Shown in pieces: positions 53,501-63,051 of a stretch of 64,000 bases of DNA. The notes beneath the pieces are model-generated. The model searched no databases, had not been told where the DNA came from, and saw nothing but the letters and a program-made list of their open reading frames with translations. Origin of the DNA: Legionella massiliensis (GTDB lineage Bacteria > Pseudomonadota > Gammaproteobacteria > Legionellales > Legionellaceae); contig NZ_CCVW01000004.1 in the NCBI RefSeq assembly GCF_000756815.1, forward strand, positions 558,001 to 622,000, read 5' to 3'. Each line of letters opens with the position of its first letter. Position 1 is the first letter of the stretch. Position numbers and translations under genes: made by a program.

Positions 53501-54784
53501 ATGCCTAGTGATTTATTAATGCTAAATAACCAAGAATATGTCTATGAAGGGCCTTTACCCGGACGTGGACAAGCAGGTGCTGCTGGCTTTTATGCACCAG
53601 GCGGCGATAAAAACAGGCAAGTCTTAATAAAGGAAGATGATCCTGGTACCTGTTTCGCTGAAAGTATGGTTGTGGCTTATCTTCCGGGTGAACAAGTCGG
53701 CACGCAAATTCTTCAAGCCAGTATTGGGCTAGTTGATGGTCAAACCGTATCAATTCAACCCAGATTTATGTTAAGTGCTGAAGATCAAGCCAATGGTCGA
53801 GAAATAGCAGCCTTTGATAAGGTTGTATTTGGCCGAAAACGTGACCCTAAGACTCTTTTCAGCGAGGAATCACGGAATGCAAATAAAATTAAAGAAACTA
53901 TCGGGCGTATGACCCCTGAGGTTAAAAAGCAATTGGCAGCTGCCATTTATATGAGTCAGTTAAATGGTGATGAAAGCCTTCATATTGGCCAGTTCATGGT
54001 AGTAACTGAAGGAGATAAGATAACAAAAATTTCACGCATTGACTTTGGCGCACTTGGTCGTTTTGCACATGCAAGGACAGATTTTGACCCCTTACATACT
54101 TCCGAGCTGTATCAAAATAGCGGGCAGTTTGGTAAAGACTATGTTTCCTACCTACTACAAGACGATGAAGTAAAAAAATATCTTTTAGATTATTGGAAAA
54201 AAACAGATGTTGATGAGGTTGTAAAACAAGTTAGCGATCGCTTTGATGAGCAAGTGAAGAATCTTGGCGGTGCAAATGATGCAAGAGCAGCAGCCTTAAT
54301 TGGTTTTTACAAAAGCTTAGTAAAAGATGCTGATAATCCTAAGAAACAGGTAACTTTAGCTGAGATAAGAGAGCTATTGATAGAAACTACAAGAGAACGC
54401 TGTACTCAAATGAAAGCAGCAGCTGAAATCCGTGATATACAGAGAAAATGTGAAAAGTTTATGAAAGAAAATCCTAAATATGCTGAGGATTATGCTGTAG
54501 GGAAGGTTGCTGAAAAAATTAATAAATTAGCTGAGGACTCAAGTAAACCAGCAACGGAGCGCCTAAGAGAAGTAAAAAGTCTCGCCTATTCTTCTGCATC
54601 TTTGTCATCAGCTAGAGCTTTTTGGGAGTATTTAAAAAGTCTCTTCACTGGAGATGCTCCAGGGAAGCAAGCCGATCGATATGCCAACTTTCAAGGTAAA
54701 TTTCAAACTGAGATAGAAAAGAGAAATGCTAACAACCAATCTTCAGACGACCTACATGAACCTAGTACCGTGATGCGAAAATAA
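53501..54784 (+). CDS. Kinase-fold-like protein, candidate Dot/Icm effector
   Basis: 427 residues from the ATG at 53501. The pattern of an atypical kinase is visible: a Gly-rich loop GRGQAGAAGFY (21-31), VLIKEDD with a candidate ATP-binding Lys (44), CFAESMV with the partner Glu (54), a catalytic-loop-like LNGDESLHIGQFMVV (154-168, with GDxxxHxxQ in place of GDxHxxN), and RIDFGALGR (179-187, metal-binding DFG). The C-terminal 180 residues are charged helices with probable coiled coil (TTRERCTQMKAAAEIRDIQR). The end is polar (SSDDLHEPSTVMRK). Similar LIKQD/DFGA proteins are found among Legionella effectors. Activity and substrate are unknown; it might be a pseudokinase or lipid kinase. Confidence 0.6.
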   Translation: MPSDLLMLNNQEYVYEGPLPGRGQAGAAGFYAPGGDKNRQVLIKEDDPGTCFAESMVVAYLPGEQVGTQILQASIGLVDGQTVSIQPRFMLSAEDQANGREIAAFDKVVFGRKRDPKTLFSEESRNANKIKETIGRMTPEVKKQLAAAIYMSQLNGDESLHIGQFMVVTEGDKITKISRIDFGALGRFAHARTDFDPLHTSELYQNSGQFGKDYVSYLLQDDEVKKYLLDYWKKTDVDEVVKQVSDRFDEQVKNLGGANDARAAALIGFYKSLVKDADNPKKQVTLAEIRELLIETTRERCTQMKAAAEIRDIQRKCEKFMKENPKYAEDYAVGKVAEKINKLAEDSSKPATERLREVKSLAYSSASLSSARAFWEYLKSLFTGDAPGKQADRYANFQGKFQTEIEKRNANNQSSDDLHEPSTVMRK

Positions 54785-54824
54785 AAAAACAATATATTAA
54801 GAAGCTCCTCATCTGTGTATGATA

Positions 54825-54843
54825 GCCTGCAACATTTGCAGGC
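54825..54843 (+). promoter_or_regulatory. Leader hairpin just upstream of the hutU RBS
   Basis: GCCTGCA and TGCAGGC pair perfectly around 5 nt, ending 2 nt before GGAG and 11 nt before the hutU ATG. A hairpin at this place could modulate initiation, or the palindrome could be an operator. No HutC consensus is recognised. Confidence 0.35.
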
Positions 54844-54854
54844 ATGGAGCGATA

Positions 54855-56531
54855 ATGAACAATCAAAAAATTATTAAAGCAAATCGTGGAACCCACTTAG
54901 AAGCAAAGAACTGGCTTTGCGAAGCCGCTTTGCGAATGTTATGTAATAACCTCGATCCAGAGGTTGCAGAAAATCCTGAATCTCTAGTTGTCTATGGCGG
55001 ATTAGGGCGAGCAGCCCGAAATTGGGCCTCTTTTGATAAGATTGTTGAGGTCCTAAAAAACCTTAATGCCGATCAAACCCTACTTATCCAATCAGGAAAG
55101 CCTGTCGGCGTATTTAAAACCCACGAAGATGCCCCAAGAGTGTTGATAGCCAACTCCAATTTGGTACCTAAATGGGCTACCTGGGAACATTTCAACGAGC
55201 TCGATAAAAAAGGCTTAATGATGTACGGTCAAATGACTGCTGGAAGCTGGATATATATTGGTTCTCAGGGAATTGTGCAAGGGACTTATGAAACCTTTAT
55301 CTCTTGTGCTAAACAACATTTTTCCGGTGATTTGTCAGGTCATTGGGTGCTTACAGCCGGACTGGGTGGTATGGGTGGAGCACAGCCTCTGGCTGCAATA
55401 ATGGCAGGTGCTAGCGTACTGGCAATCGAATGTGATCCCACACGTATTCAAAAGCGTATTAAAACCCGGTATTTAGATAAATCAACTGAAGATCTCGATC
55501 AAGCCTTAGCCTGGATAAAAGAGTCCTGTGAGCAGAGAAAACCGCTGTCAGTAGGGCTTTTAGCTAATGCAGCTGATATTTATCCTGAATTGATAAGACG
55601 AGGAATTAAACCTTCATTGGTAACCGATCAGACTAGTGCTCACGATCCCTTAAATGGCTATTTACCCCGCGGTTGGTCTTTGGACCAAGCCACAGAATTA
55701 CGTATGACGGCGCCAGAAAGGGTTGTGGCGGCTGCGAAGGCGTCAATGGCAGAACAAGTTAAAGCCATGCTAGCCTTTCGGGAACGGGGTATTCCTGTAT
55801 TTGATTATGGTAATAATATTCGCCAAATGGCTTATGAAGAGGGTGTAAAAGATGCCTTTACTATACCTGGCTTTGTGCCCGCTTATATTCGTCCTTTATT
55901 CTGTGAGGGTATTGGACCTTTCCGCTGGGTTGCTTTATCCGGCGATCCTGAAGATATTTACGCAACTGACCGAATGGTGAAAAGCCTGATACCGGAAGAT
56001 CAACATTTACATCGTTGGTTAGATATGGCCGCCGAGAAAATTGCTTTTCAAGGATTGCCAGCCAGAATTTGCTGGGTTGGCTTAAAAGATCGAGTTCGAT
56101 TAGCGCTAGCTTTCAATGAAATGGTTAAGAATAAGGAACTTAAGGCGCCTATAGTTATCGGTCGTGATCATCTCGACTCGGGTTCTGTTGCAAGTCCAAA
56201 TCGAGAGACTGAAGCGATGATTGATGGGTCTGATGCTGTATCTGACTGGCCTTTATTAAACGCCTTGTTAAATTGTGCCGGCGGTGCTACCTGGGTCAGC
56301 ATCCACCATGGTGGCGGCGTAGGAATGGGCTTTTCACAACATGCCGGTGTTGTCATTGTTGCAGATGGCACAGAAAAGGCTGCTGCTCGTATTAGTCGAG
56401 TTTTGCATAATGACCCAGCTACAGGCGTTATGCGCCACGCCGATGCAGGCTATGAGCTTGCACGACAATGTGCGAGAGAAAACGATTTATGGCTACCCAT
56501 GGAGTCAATTGGAGGTCCAACACATGGCTGA
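54855..56531 (+). CDS. hutU: Urocanate hydratase
   Basis: 558 residues from the ATG at 54855, which has GGAG 5 nt upstream. Signature segments: [60 protein letters not shown], and the NAD-binding [15 protein letters not shown]. It converts urocanate to imidazolone propionate with tightly bound NAD as electrophile, second step of histidine breakdown. It overlaps hutH by 8 nt. Confidence 0.96.
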   Translation: MNNQKIIKANRGTHLEAKNWLCEAALRMLCNNLDPEVAENPESLVVYGGLGRAARNWASFDKIVEVLKNLNADQTLLIQSGKPVGVFKTHEDAPRVLIANSNLVPKWATWEHFNELDKKGLMMYGQMTAGSWIYIGSQGIVQGTYETFISCAKQHFSGDLSGHWVLTAGLGGMGGAQPLAAIMAGASVLAIECDPTRIQKRIKTRYLDKSTEDLDQALAWIKESCEQRKPLSVGLLANAADIYPELIRRGIKPSLVTDQTSAHDPLNGYLPRGWSLDQATELRMTAPERVVAAAKASMAEQVKAMLAFRERGIPVFDYGNNIRQMAYEEGVKDAFTIPGFVPAYIRPLFCEGIGPFRWVALSGDPEDIYATDRMVKSLIPEDQHLHRWLDMAAEKIAFQGLPARICWVGLKDRVRLALAFNEMVKNKELKAPIVIGRDHLDSGSVASPNRETEAMIDGSDAVSDWPLLNALLNCAGGATWVSIHHGGGVGMGFSQHAGVVIVADGTEKAAARISRVLHNDPATGVMRHADAGYELARQCARENDLWLPMESIGGPTHG

Positions 56532-58026
56532 TTTATTTACTATCATCCCAGGCCAATTAACACTGGAAACAATTAAACTAATTCTTAAAGAAAAGAAAAA
56601 TTGTGTTCTGCATGAGTCCTCTCAGGAATTGATCCATGCCTCTTGTGCAGTGGTTACTAAGGTCATTGACGAGAAAAGGACTGTTTATGGAATTAATACC
56701 GGTTTTGGTTCATTAGCGAATCAAACTATCTCAGCAGACCATTTGAAGCAATTACAGCGCAACATAGTTCTTTCTCATGCCTGCGGTACAGGTCCCTTAC
56801 TTTCAGATGAAGATGTTTCTTTAATTTTATTACTTAAAATCAATAGCTTGTCTCAAGGTTATTCTGGAGTAAGGATGGAGTTAATTGATGCCTTACTCCT
56901 CCTATATAACAAGGGAATTTATCCTTGCATCCCAGCCAAAGGTTCAGTAGGAGCCTCTGGCGACTTAGTACCTTTGGCACATCTCACACTTCCTTTACTT
57001 GGTGAGGGTGAGGTGAGTTACCAGGGACGAATCATCTCCTCAGAAGAAGGTTTAAAGATAGCAGGTCTTAAGCCCTTAGAGTTAGGACCCAAAGAAGGCT
57101 TGGCAATGCTAAATGGTCTGCAGGTCTCCGCTGCTCTTTGTATTCAGGCTTTTTTTAAGGCAGAGGCCTTATTTGAAGCAGCTATATTGGCAGGCAGTTT
57201 ATCGGTTGATGCAGCCTGCGGTAGCGATGCACCCTTTGATGATCGCATCCATTTTACTCGCGGACATCAAGCCCAACGCGATGTTGCTGCTATGTATAGA
57301 GAATTGCTAGCTCAAAGCCCGATACGAGAGTCGCACCGCGATTGTTCTCGGGTGCAAGATCCCTATTCCTTGCGATGTCAGCCGCAAATAATGGGAGCAG
57401 TCCTTCATCAAATGCGTTTTATTGGTGAAACCTTACAAGTAGAAGCTAATTCAATCACCGATAATCCCTTAGTTTTTGTCGAGCAAGAAGACATCTTGTC
57501 AGGTGGCAATTTTCATGGAGAGATGATTGCAATGGCAGCAGATAATTTAGCTATAGCCTTAGCTGAAATTGGCGCAAACGCTGAGCGCCGAATCGCCTTA
57601 TTAATCGATAAAAACTTTAGTGGATTACCTGCGTTTTTGGTGCAAGAGGGTGGTTTAAACTCTGGCTTTATGATAGCTCATGTTACTGCAGCGTCCTGCG
57701 CCTCAGATAACAAAGCCTTAGCCCATCCGCATTCAGTGGATAGTTTACCTACCTCGGCAAACCAAGAGGACCATGTTTCTATGGCAACAAATGCCGCAAG
57801 ACGATTGTATGCGATGATCGATAATACGGCGACTATTCTAGCCATAGAACTCTTAGCGGCCTGCCAAGGATTGGAATTTCATAAACCTCTAATTAGTTCA
57901 CCTAAGTTAGATAAGATTTATAAAAAGGTTCGCACTGTGGTTGAGCCTTATACTCAAGACCGCTATTTTGCGCCTGATATTGCGATCGTTAAACAGAAGA
58001 TCATTGAAGAGGATTTTCTTTTATGA
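56524..58026 (+). CDS. hutH: Histidine ammonia-lyase
   Basis: 500 residues from the ATG at 56524, which lies within the last codons of hut[21 protein letters not shown] contains the Ala-Ser-Gly triad (143-145) that forms the MIO prosthetic group. [13 protein letters not shown] and the C-terminal [20 protein letters not shown] are also typical. It removes ammonia from histidine to give urocanate. hutI and hutG or hutF are not adjacent, so the later steps must be encoded elsewhere or be missing. Confidence 0.96.
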   Translation: MADLFTIIPGQLTLETIKLILKEKKNCVLHESSQELIHASCAVVTKVIDEKRTVYGINTGFGSLANQTISADHLKQLQRNIVLSHACGTGPLLSDEDVSLILLLKINSLSQGYSGVRMELIDALLLLYNKGIYPCIPAKGSVGASGDLVPLAHLTLPLLGEGEVSYQGRIISSEEGLKIAGLKPLELGPKEGLAMLNGLQVSAALCIQAFFKAEALFEAAILAGSLSVDAACGSDAPFDDRIHFTRGHQAQRDVAAMYRELLAQSPIRESHRDCSRVQDPYSLRCQPQIMGAVLHQMRFIGETLQVEANSITDNPLVFVEQEDILSGGNFHGEMIAMAADNLAIALAEIGANAERRIALLIDKNFSGLPAFLVQEGGLNSGFMIAHVTAASCASDNKALAHPHSVDSLPTSANQEDHVSMATNAARRLYAMIDNTATILAIELLAACQGLEFHKPLISSPKLDKIYKKVRTVVEPYTQDRYFAPDIAIVKQKIIEEDFLL

Positions 58027-58104
58027 GTAATCCTAAAAATGCACGATTTCCCGCGGCTTGACCCATAGGCATCAGCACAAGTGTCCCCCCTTGTCTTAGC
58101 ATTA

Positions 58105-58186
58105 CGTCATCCAGAGCGCAGCGAAGGATCTCCTGAATGTGGCACAGTGCTAATCCCGGAGATCCTTCGCTGCGCTCTGGATGACG
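58105..58186. repeat. Dispersed palindromic repeat, family A copy 4
   Basis: An 82-bp near-perfect palindrome from CGTCATCCAGAGCGCAGCGA to its complement ending CTCTGGATGACG. It is almost the same as copy 3 at 13154-13235 and has the same length. It follows hutH and may terminate the hut transcript. Confidence 0.9.
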
Positions 58187-58301
58187 TGCATTTAGGGTGC
58201 GGGGATTCCCTAGAGTAAAGATGAGCAGAATATTCAGTTTCTAATTAACCTTGCAAGGTGTATGCTATCGCCCTCGTTAATTAGCTGATACAGCGTTAGA
58301 T

Positions 58302-58739
58302 ATGAGCATTGAAATTTATACCGATGGTGCTTGCAAAGGTAATCCCGGACCTGGCGGTTGGGGCGCATTATTACGCTATAAAGGGCACGAGAAAACGCTT
58401 TATGGTAGCGAAGCGCACACTACAAACAATAGAATGGAACTAACTGCGGCAATTCAAGCACTGCTAGCACTAACCCGATCGTCAGAAGTCGATTTATACA
58501 CTGATTCGCAGTATTTACGCCTAGGGATGACTGAATGGTTAGTACAATGGAAGAAGAAGGGCTGGCGTAACTCCAAAAAGGAGCCTGTCAAAAATGCCGA
58601 TCTTTGGCAGCTTCTTGACCAATTGGCAAGCAAGCACAAAATTAATTGGCATTGGGTAAAAGGTCACGCCGGTCATCCCGAAAACGAACTGGCTGATCAA
58701 TTAGCAAACCAAGCGATAGACGAGTTATTAAACTCCTAG
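58302..58739 (+). CDS. rnhA: Ribonuclease HI
   Basis: 145 residues. [20 protein letters not shown] holds the first Asp, [10 protein letters not shown] the Glu, [12 protein letters not shown] the second Asp, and [20 protein letters not shown] the His and last Asp. It degrades RNA in RNA-DNA hybrids. It lies 9 nt before dnaQ, the usual gammaproteobacterial pairing. Confidence 0.97.
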   Translation: MSIEIYTDGACKGNPGPGGWGALLRYKGHEKTLYGSEAHTTNNRMELTAAIQALLALTRSSEVDLYTDSQYLRLGMTEWLVQWKKKGWRNSKKEPVKNADLWQLLDQLASKHKINWHWVKGHAGHPENELADQLANQAIDELLNS

Positions 58740-58748
58740 GATTTTCTT

Positions 58749-59447
58749 ATGCGACAAGTGGTTCTTGATACAGAAACGACAGGTATTGGTCCCGAATTAG
58801 GCCACAGAGTGATTGAAATTGGCTGCGTTGAGCTTATTGAAAGAAAAATCACTAAAAACCATTTTCATGTCTATCTAAATCCCCAACGTGAAGTGGATGA
58901 GGGGGCATTCCGGGTTCATGGCATCAGTACCGAATTTTTACAAGATAAGCCCTTGTTTAAAGATGTTGTTCGCGATTTTATTGCCTTTATTAAAGGAGCT
59001 GAACTCATTATTCACAACGCAGTATTCGACGTTGGCTTTCTTAATTCTGAGCTAAAGCATGCGAATTCTAAGCTCCAAATCAAGGATCTAAGTACAGTCT
59101 GCGATACCCTGGTGCTTGCTCGAGAAAAACATCCTGGCCAACGCAATAGCTTAGATGCCTTATGTAAACGCTACGAAATCGATAATTCAAATCGTACCCT
59201 CCATGGCGCTTTGCTTGACGCTGAGATTTTGGCCTCAGTCTATTTGGCTATGACCGGTGGCCAAGCTAACCTCTTCGATGATCATGGTGAACAACAGGAT
59301 AATATTAAGGTTGCGATAGCTGAAAAGTCAGAGGTCTTGGTGAGTGCTTCTCCTGTAATCGCTGCTGACACTGATGAACTGGCTAAACATCAGGAATTTA
59401 TTCAATTTTTAATAAAAAAATCAGGGATAGACCACTGGGAAAATTAA
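58749..59447 (+). CDS. dnaQ: DNA polymerase III epsilon subunit (proofreading exonuclease)
   Basis: 232 residues. DEDDh exonuclease: LDTETTGIGPELGHRVIEIG (Exo I), HNAVFDVGFLNSEL (Exo II) and HGALLDAEILASVY (Exo III). A 50-residue C-terminal extension binds the polymerase alpha subunit. It provides 3'-5' proofreading in the replisome. Confidence 0.96.
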   Translation: MRQVVLDTETTGIGPELGHRVIEIGCVELIERKITKNHFHVYLNPQREVDEGAFRVHGISTEFLQDKPLFKDVVRDFIAFIKGAELIIHNAVFDVGFLNSELKHANSKLQIKDLSTVCDTLVLAREKHPGQRNSLDALCKRYEIDNSNRTLHGALLDAEILASVYLAMTGGQANLFDDHGEQQDNIKVAIAEKSEVLVSASPVIAADTDELAKHQEFIQFLIKKSGIDHWEN

Positions 59448-59473
59448 ATAATTTGGTAATGGACCAGCCTTGT

Positions 59474-59516
59474 CACCCTAACGCAGCTCGTAGGGTGGAT
59501 GAGGATGATTTTTTTC
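59474..59516 (+). terminator. Probable terminator of rnhA-dnaQ
   Basis: CACCCTA and TAGGGTG pair around 10 nt (59474-59497), with a seven-T run 11 nt further on. The distance to the T-run is longer than ideal. Confidence 0.4.
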
Positions 59517-59533
59517 TCTACTTTACGACGATA

Positions 59534-60652
59534 TCATAGGTCAGATAGCATTTTGGCTTTAAAATCAAAGCCAAAATGCTTAGGACTCAGCAGTTGCAAA
59601 GCGTCTGGGCTTCGGAAAATTTCTGGAGCTTGTATACCAAAAACGATTACATTCGTGCCTTTATTTAGTTTACCAATAATGACTGGTTCAAATGTTGACT
59701 TATCAATCATCGTAATTAGGTCGGGACAGGCAATACAAGGTTCATCATTTAGCCAAGATAAGATGTTTTCATTTTTAACCCATATCTTGAATTTATTATT
59801 TTTAAAACTATCAATTCCATCGATAGTTACATGGCCTACGTAATATCCATCTTTTACCTCTGCTTCACGTTCAGTAACTTGACCAGTAAATAAGATTTTA
59901 GCTTGAGTTAATTCTGTTATCGATTGAAGAGAGTTATCTTTCGCTTCCCGTGCTTCTCTCAAAGCTATACCAACAGATAATGCTTTTGATAGGGTATTAA
60001 ATAACATAACCGATTTCATTTGCTTCAGTGGCTTTAATAAGGTTGCTTGACCTACCAAACCCAAAGATGCAGTAGCCATGATCTTCCCTAGTCGTTCTGT
60101 CATCTGTAAACCAGTTGTTTTTTTTATAATTACTTGATTGCCATAGTGGTCACAACTAGCGATAGGTAATAAATTTACATTATGAATAGCAGGTAAAATC
60201 TGAGCGACTTCGGGTAAGGCTCGGCCTGCATAATCTCCGTCAATTGTGGGCACACCAAGCCAAGCCGCTGTGGCTACTGCGCTGGATGTCGCTGCAGCAC
60301 CTAATTCAAGTGGAATAACCGCACTTAGACTAATTTTTTCTTGCTCAAGCAGGAGCTGCGAGGCAGCTGTAGGCATATTTGAAATTATTTCTTGTAAAAG
60401 GCCATAATCTTTTCTTTCCTGTTTTACCTCCTCTGATTCAGGGCCTGGTGCTGGCCCCATTAAGTAAGGGCATATTGTCCAGGAGTCATCAGGTAGTTCT
60501 CTTGCATCAATAATATGAATTGGTTTACCAGCATCTAGTGCTTCACGTAACATCTTTTGCCCAAACAATGGATCGCCACCACCTCCCGTTGCAAAAAAAC
60601 AACACCCGCGTGTGAAGTCTTCAATTTGTTGGTCTGTAGTAATTGTGATCAT
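59534..60652 (-). CDS. DUF917 / S-methyl-thiohydantoin desulfurase domain protein
   Basis: 372 residues. FATGGGGDPLFGQKMLREAL, PYLMGPAPGPESEE, SAVIPLELGAAATSSAVATA, GVPTIDGDYAGRALPEVAQI and a C-terminal PDLITMIDKSTFEPVI-TxG-type segment are the pattern of the DUF917 family, related to hydantoinase/oxoprolinase subunits. Family members act on thiohydantoins or unknown cyclic amides; often they come with a HyuA-like subunit, which is not adjacent. Its first codon is 20 nt from a SnoaL-like gene on the same strand, so the two are likely one operon. Confidence 0.85.
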   Translation of the reverse strand: MITITTDQQIEDFTRGCCFFATGGGGDPLFGQKMLREALDAGKPIHIIDARELPDDSWTICPYLMGPAPGPESEEVKQERKDYGLLQEIISNMPTAASQLLLEQEKISLSAVIPLELGAAATSSAVATAAWLGVPTIDGDYAGRALPEVAQILPAIHNVNLLPIASCDHYGNQVIIKKTTGLQMTERLGKIMATASLGLVGQATLLKPLKQMKSVMLFNTLSKALSVGIALREAREAKDNSLQSITELTQAKILFTGQVTEREAEVKDGYYVGHVTIDGIDSFKNNKFKIWVKNENILSWLNDEPCIACPDLITMIDKSTFEPVIIGKLNKGTNVIVFGIQAPEIFRSPDALQLLSPKHFGFDFKAKMLSDL

Positions 60653-60672
60653 ATATCCCTTAATTTAGAAAT

Positions 60673-61035
60673 TTAGCGTGAGAATTGTTCGCTGGATTTT
60701 ACTCTGATTGAATGAATCTTTCCTTCTTGATCAAGATGCATGATACCTATATTTTCAGCTTTCTTAGTGTTATTCGCTTTGTCGGTGAATTGAAATTGGA
60801 TACAAAATGCGATCTTATTATCTTCTGATACAACATCAATAAAAGCGAAATGAGTGATTTTTTCGTTGTCTTTCCCCCAAGCACAGTGTTTTTCTAAGTC
60901 CTCTCGAGAAAAAGCTTCACCATTGAATTCTCCTTTCACAGAACTTGCATAATAGCGCCCCATATTTTCTACGGAAGATAAAACCCAGACATCATAAAAC
61001 CATGATTCGAGGAGTCGCTTTGCAATGATACTCAT
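60673..61035 (-). CDS. SnoaL-like / NTF2-fold small protein
   Basis: 120 residues. LLESWFYDVWVLSSVENMGR and YYASSVKGEFNGEAFSREDL followed by THFAFIDVVSEDNKIAFCIQ and GIMHLDQEGKIHSI follow the cone-shaped SnoaL-like fold (helix, helix, then curved sheet). Such proteins are small isomerases, hydrolases or binding proteins. First gene of the two-gene operon with the DUF917 protein. Confidence 0.72.
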   Translation of the reverse strand: MSIIAKRLLESWFYDVWVLSSVENMGRYYASSVKGEFNGEAFSREDLEKHCAWGKDNEKITHFAFIDVVSEDNKIAFCIQFQFTDKANNTKKAENIGIMHLDQEGKIHSIRVKSSEQFSR

Positions 61036-61164
61036 GTTAATTCCCTATATTAATTTAACAAGTTAAAAATGGTAGCATGAGTTTCAGTTAGAACCCAAAA
61101 AACTGGAAATGTTCAAATTTTATCCTATAGTTAAAGGCGAGAATAACTCTTTTCGGGACGAATC

Positions 61165-61674
61165 ATGGAAGCACGCAACTCTCGCAAACTGTTGTATTTC
61201 TACTTATTGGCTAGCAGTTTTTTATTTGCTGGTTTTAATTCAGTGGCTCTGGCTGAAAGTTTAATTTCTGATCAACCTTATCTAACCCTCGCATCGAATA
61301 CCTTTGTTTTTAATCCGCGAAATTTAACTTGGACTGCTTTATCAAACGGCAAGGTTATTAAGTCAGGAAAAGCTATTGGTGGTAGTCGATATTGCAGGGA
61401 TATAGGACGCTCATGCAAGACACCTACCGGAACTTACCGTGTTTACTCTAAGGGCGGGGCTGGTTGCCGTTCAAGCCGATATCCCGTTGGGAGAGGTGGG
61501 GCAAAAATGCCGTACTGCATGTTTTTTGCTAAAAACTATGCTGTACATGGGTCCTATGAAATGCCTAATTACAATGCTAGTCATGGCTGTATAAGAGTTC
61601 AACCAGATGCAGCACGTTGGTTAAACCAAAACTTTATGCAAATTGGCACAACGGTGATTGTAAAACCTTATTGA
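61165..61674 (+). CDS. L,D-transpeptidase, YkuD domain
   Basis: 169 residues. A signal peptide ends near residue 30 (FAGFNSVALA). The YkuD active site is HGSYEMPNYNASHGCIRV with the catalytic Cys near 142 and the His upstream. TPTGTYRVYSKGGAG and PYCMFFAKNYAVHG are also typical. L,D-transpeptidases make 3-3 crosslinks or attach proteins to peptidoglycan. Four extra Cys (YCRDIGRSC, GCRSSR, YCMFF) suggest disulfides in the mature enzyme. Confidence 0.9.
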   Translation: MEARNSRKLLYFYLLASSFLFAGFNSVALAESLISDQPYLTLASNTFVFNPRNLTWTALSNGKVIKSGKAIGGSRYCRDIGRSCKTPTGTYRVYSKGGAGCRSSRYPVGRGGAKMPYCMFFAKNYAVHGSYEMPNYNASHGCIRVQPDAARWLNQNFMQIGTTVIVKPY

Positions 61675-62060
61675 TAGAGTGTAGATGACGGGATGTAGGC
61701 AGAGCTGTAAAGCCCAATGGCACTTAGAAAGCTATACAAAAAATGACCGATGAGCTCCAGGTCATGTGCCAAGGGTTCCCCTCTCCACCGCGCGTAGGGT
61801 GAGGGGATACAAGGGTGTCGCGTAGCGACACAAAACCAAAAAAGTGCCCATCTCTCATAGCAAGATCTCCTGGATACCGCGCATAAAGCGCGGTACGTAG
61901 AGAAGGCTAATAGAAGGGTCGGCCAAGATTCTTTTGTGTCAGAATTTAGGGTTTATCATTTATTAATTCCGGTCTATATCTATTCTTTAACTTTAGGGGT
62001 ATACCTATTAACGAGTCAGAATTATTTCGTTAATAAAGATTAACATTGGGGAACTAAAGA
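61675..62060. other. Intergenic region with repeat fragments
   Basis: 386 bp. It contains a CCCCTC/GAGGGG-type fragment (61776-61806, CCCCTCTCCACCGCGCGTAG) and a half copy of family D (61866-61900, CTCCTGGATACCGCGCATAA with its complement CGCGGTACGTAG). No gene is supported. Confidence 0.5.
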
Positions 62061-62177
62061 GTGAGCAAAAATATGAATACTAAAAAAACCATGAAAAAAA
62101 AACCACTAAAGACACTTATTGAGAAAAGAGCAGCTAAAAAGGTAAAAAAGAATAATTCTTTCTTAATAAGCGACTAA
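62061..62177 (+). CDS. 38-residue lysine-rich peptide
   Basis: GTG start at 62061 (GGGGA 8-9 nt upstream) or ATG at 62073. MSKNMNTKKTMKKKPLKTLI then EKRAAKKVKKNNSFLISD: about a third Lys, helical, strongly basic. It may bind nucleic acid or ribosomes, or be a peptide of unknown role. Too short for most gene callers, and coding status is uncertain. Confidence 0.4.
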   Translation: MSKNMNTKKTMKKKPLKTLIEKRAAKKVKKNNSFLISD

Positions 62178-62231
62178 TAGAGCAAACAGACCATCTAGAA
62201 TATTTTTTTATACAATAACTATTTTCTATTT

Positions 62232-62555
62232 ATGACCTCTATATTTTTAATTGGCTATATCACAGGACTTCTTTATACCTGTTGTTCTTTTGCGAGCATT
62301 CTTGTAGCAATATGCGTCATGGCGCTATGAGCGGTTTTATAGCGGGTATGGGGCATGCTGTTTCGCAGGTTGTTTGAGTAACTATTGCAATTGGCGCTTT
62401 GGGCTTTATTAGAGCTTGAGATTCGTCATTATAGGCTCATAGCCGCGGCTCTATTTTTCACTTTGGGAATTATTTTTTTAATCAAGAAACTACAAGAAAT
62501 GCCTAATAAATTGGCAAATCAACTGAACTATGCATTTATTGCAAACAAATGGTGA
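62232..62555 (+). pseudogene. LysE-family exporter pseudogene
   Basis: The first frame gives MTSIFLIGYITGLLYTCCSF. After a shift, RHGAMSGFIAGMGHAVSQVV is followed by a TGA, then VTIAIGALG. A further shift gives LIAAALFFTLGIIFLIKKLQ and a stop at 62553. These are the helices of a LysE/RhtB translocator (RxxxGxxAGxGAxxxxxxY, then the LGxxFLxxLG helix). At least two frameshifts and one stop make it dead, and the last helices are missing. Confidence 0.78.
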
Positions 62556-62557
62556 GT

Positions 62558-62589
62558 CTAAGCCCTTCTTTGCAAAAAGAAGGGCTTAG
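62558..62589 (-). terminator. Terminator hairpin of erpA
   Basis: CTAAGCCCTTCTT and AAGAAGGGCTTAG pair almost perfectly around a short loop, 4 nt past the erpA stop on the minus strand. Confidence 0.75.
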
Positions 62590-62592
62590 ATG

Positions 62593-63012
62593 TTATTCAT
62601 CAATTGTTTCGTCATCATTCATCTCTTCATCATCGTCACCCATACTAAACGATGAACCACAACCACAGGTTGTTTTGGCGTTAGGGTTACGGATAACAAA
62701 CTGCGCACCCTGAATGTTTTCAACATAATCAATTTCGGCATCATTCAGATATTGATAGCTCATGGAATCAACTAAGAGCTTGACCGTAGATTCGCCATTC
62801 GAACAAGCTTGTTCAATAACGGTATCATCGTCCTGAATTTTATCATCAAAGGTAAAACCGTATTGGAAGCCAGAACAGCCGCCGCCAGTGACAAAGACAC
62901 GTAAGTTTAAGAGGGGATTTTCTTCTTCAGCAATCAAAGAGGCAACTTTATCAGCTGCGCTAACTGAAAAGTAAATACCCTCAGCAATAGGGGATGCATT
63001 AACTGCACTCAT
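62593..63012 (-). CDS. erpA: Iron-sulfur cluster insertion protein ErpA
   Basis: 139 residues. The A-type carrier cysteines are in [13 protein letters not shown] and [15 protein letters not shown]. It passes Fe-S clusters to target enzymes such as IspG. E. coli ErpA ends soon after CGCGSSFS; this one has a 16-residue acidic tail ([16 protein letters not shown]) and a longer N-terminus. It lies 39 nt downstream of mnmA on the same strand. Confidence 0.95.
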   Translation of the reverse strand: MSAVNASPIAEGIYFSVSAADKVASLIAEEENPLLNLRVFVTGGGCSGFQYGFTFDDKIQDDDTVIEQACSNGESTVKLLVDSMSYQYLNDAEIDYVENIQGAQFVIRNPNAKTTCGCGSSFSMGDDDEEMNDDETIDE

Positions 63013-63051
63013 AGGAACTCCAAAATATAATTAATCGTCTTTACTATTATT

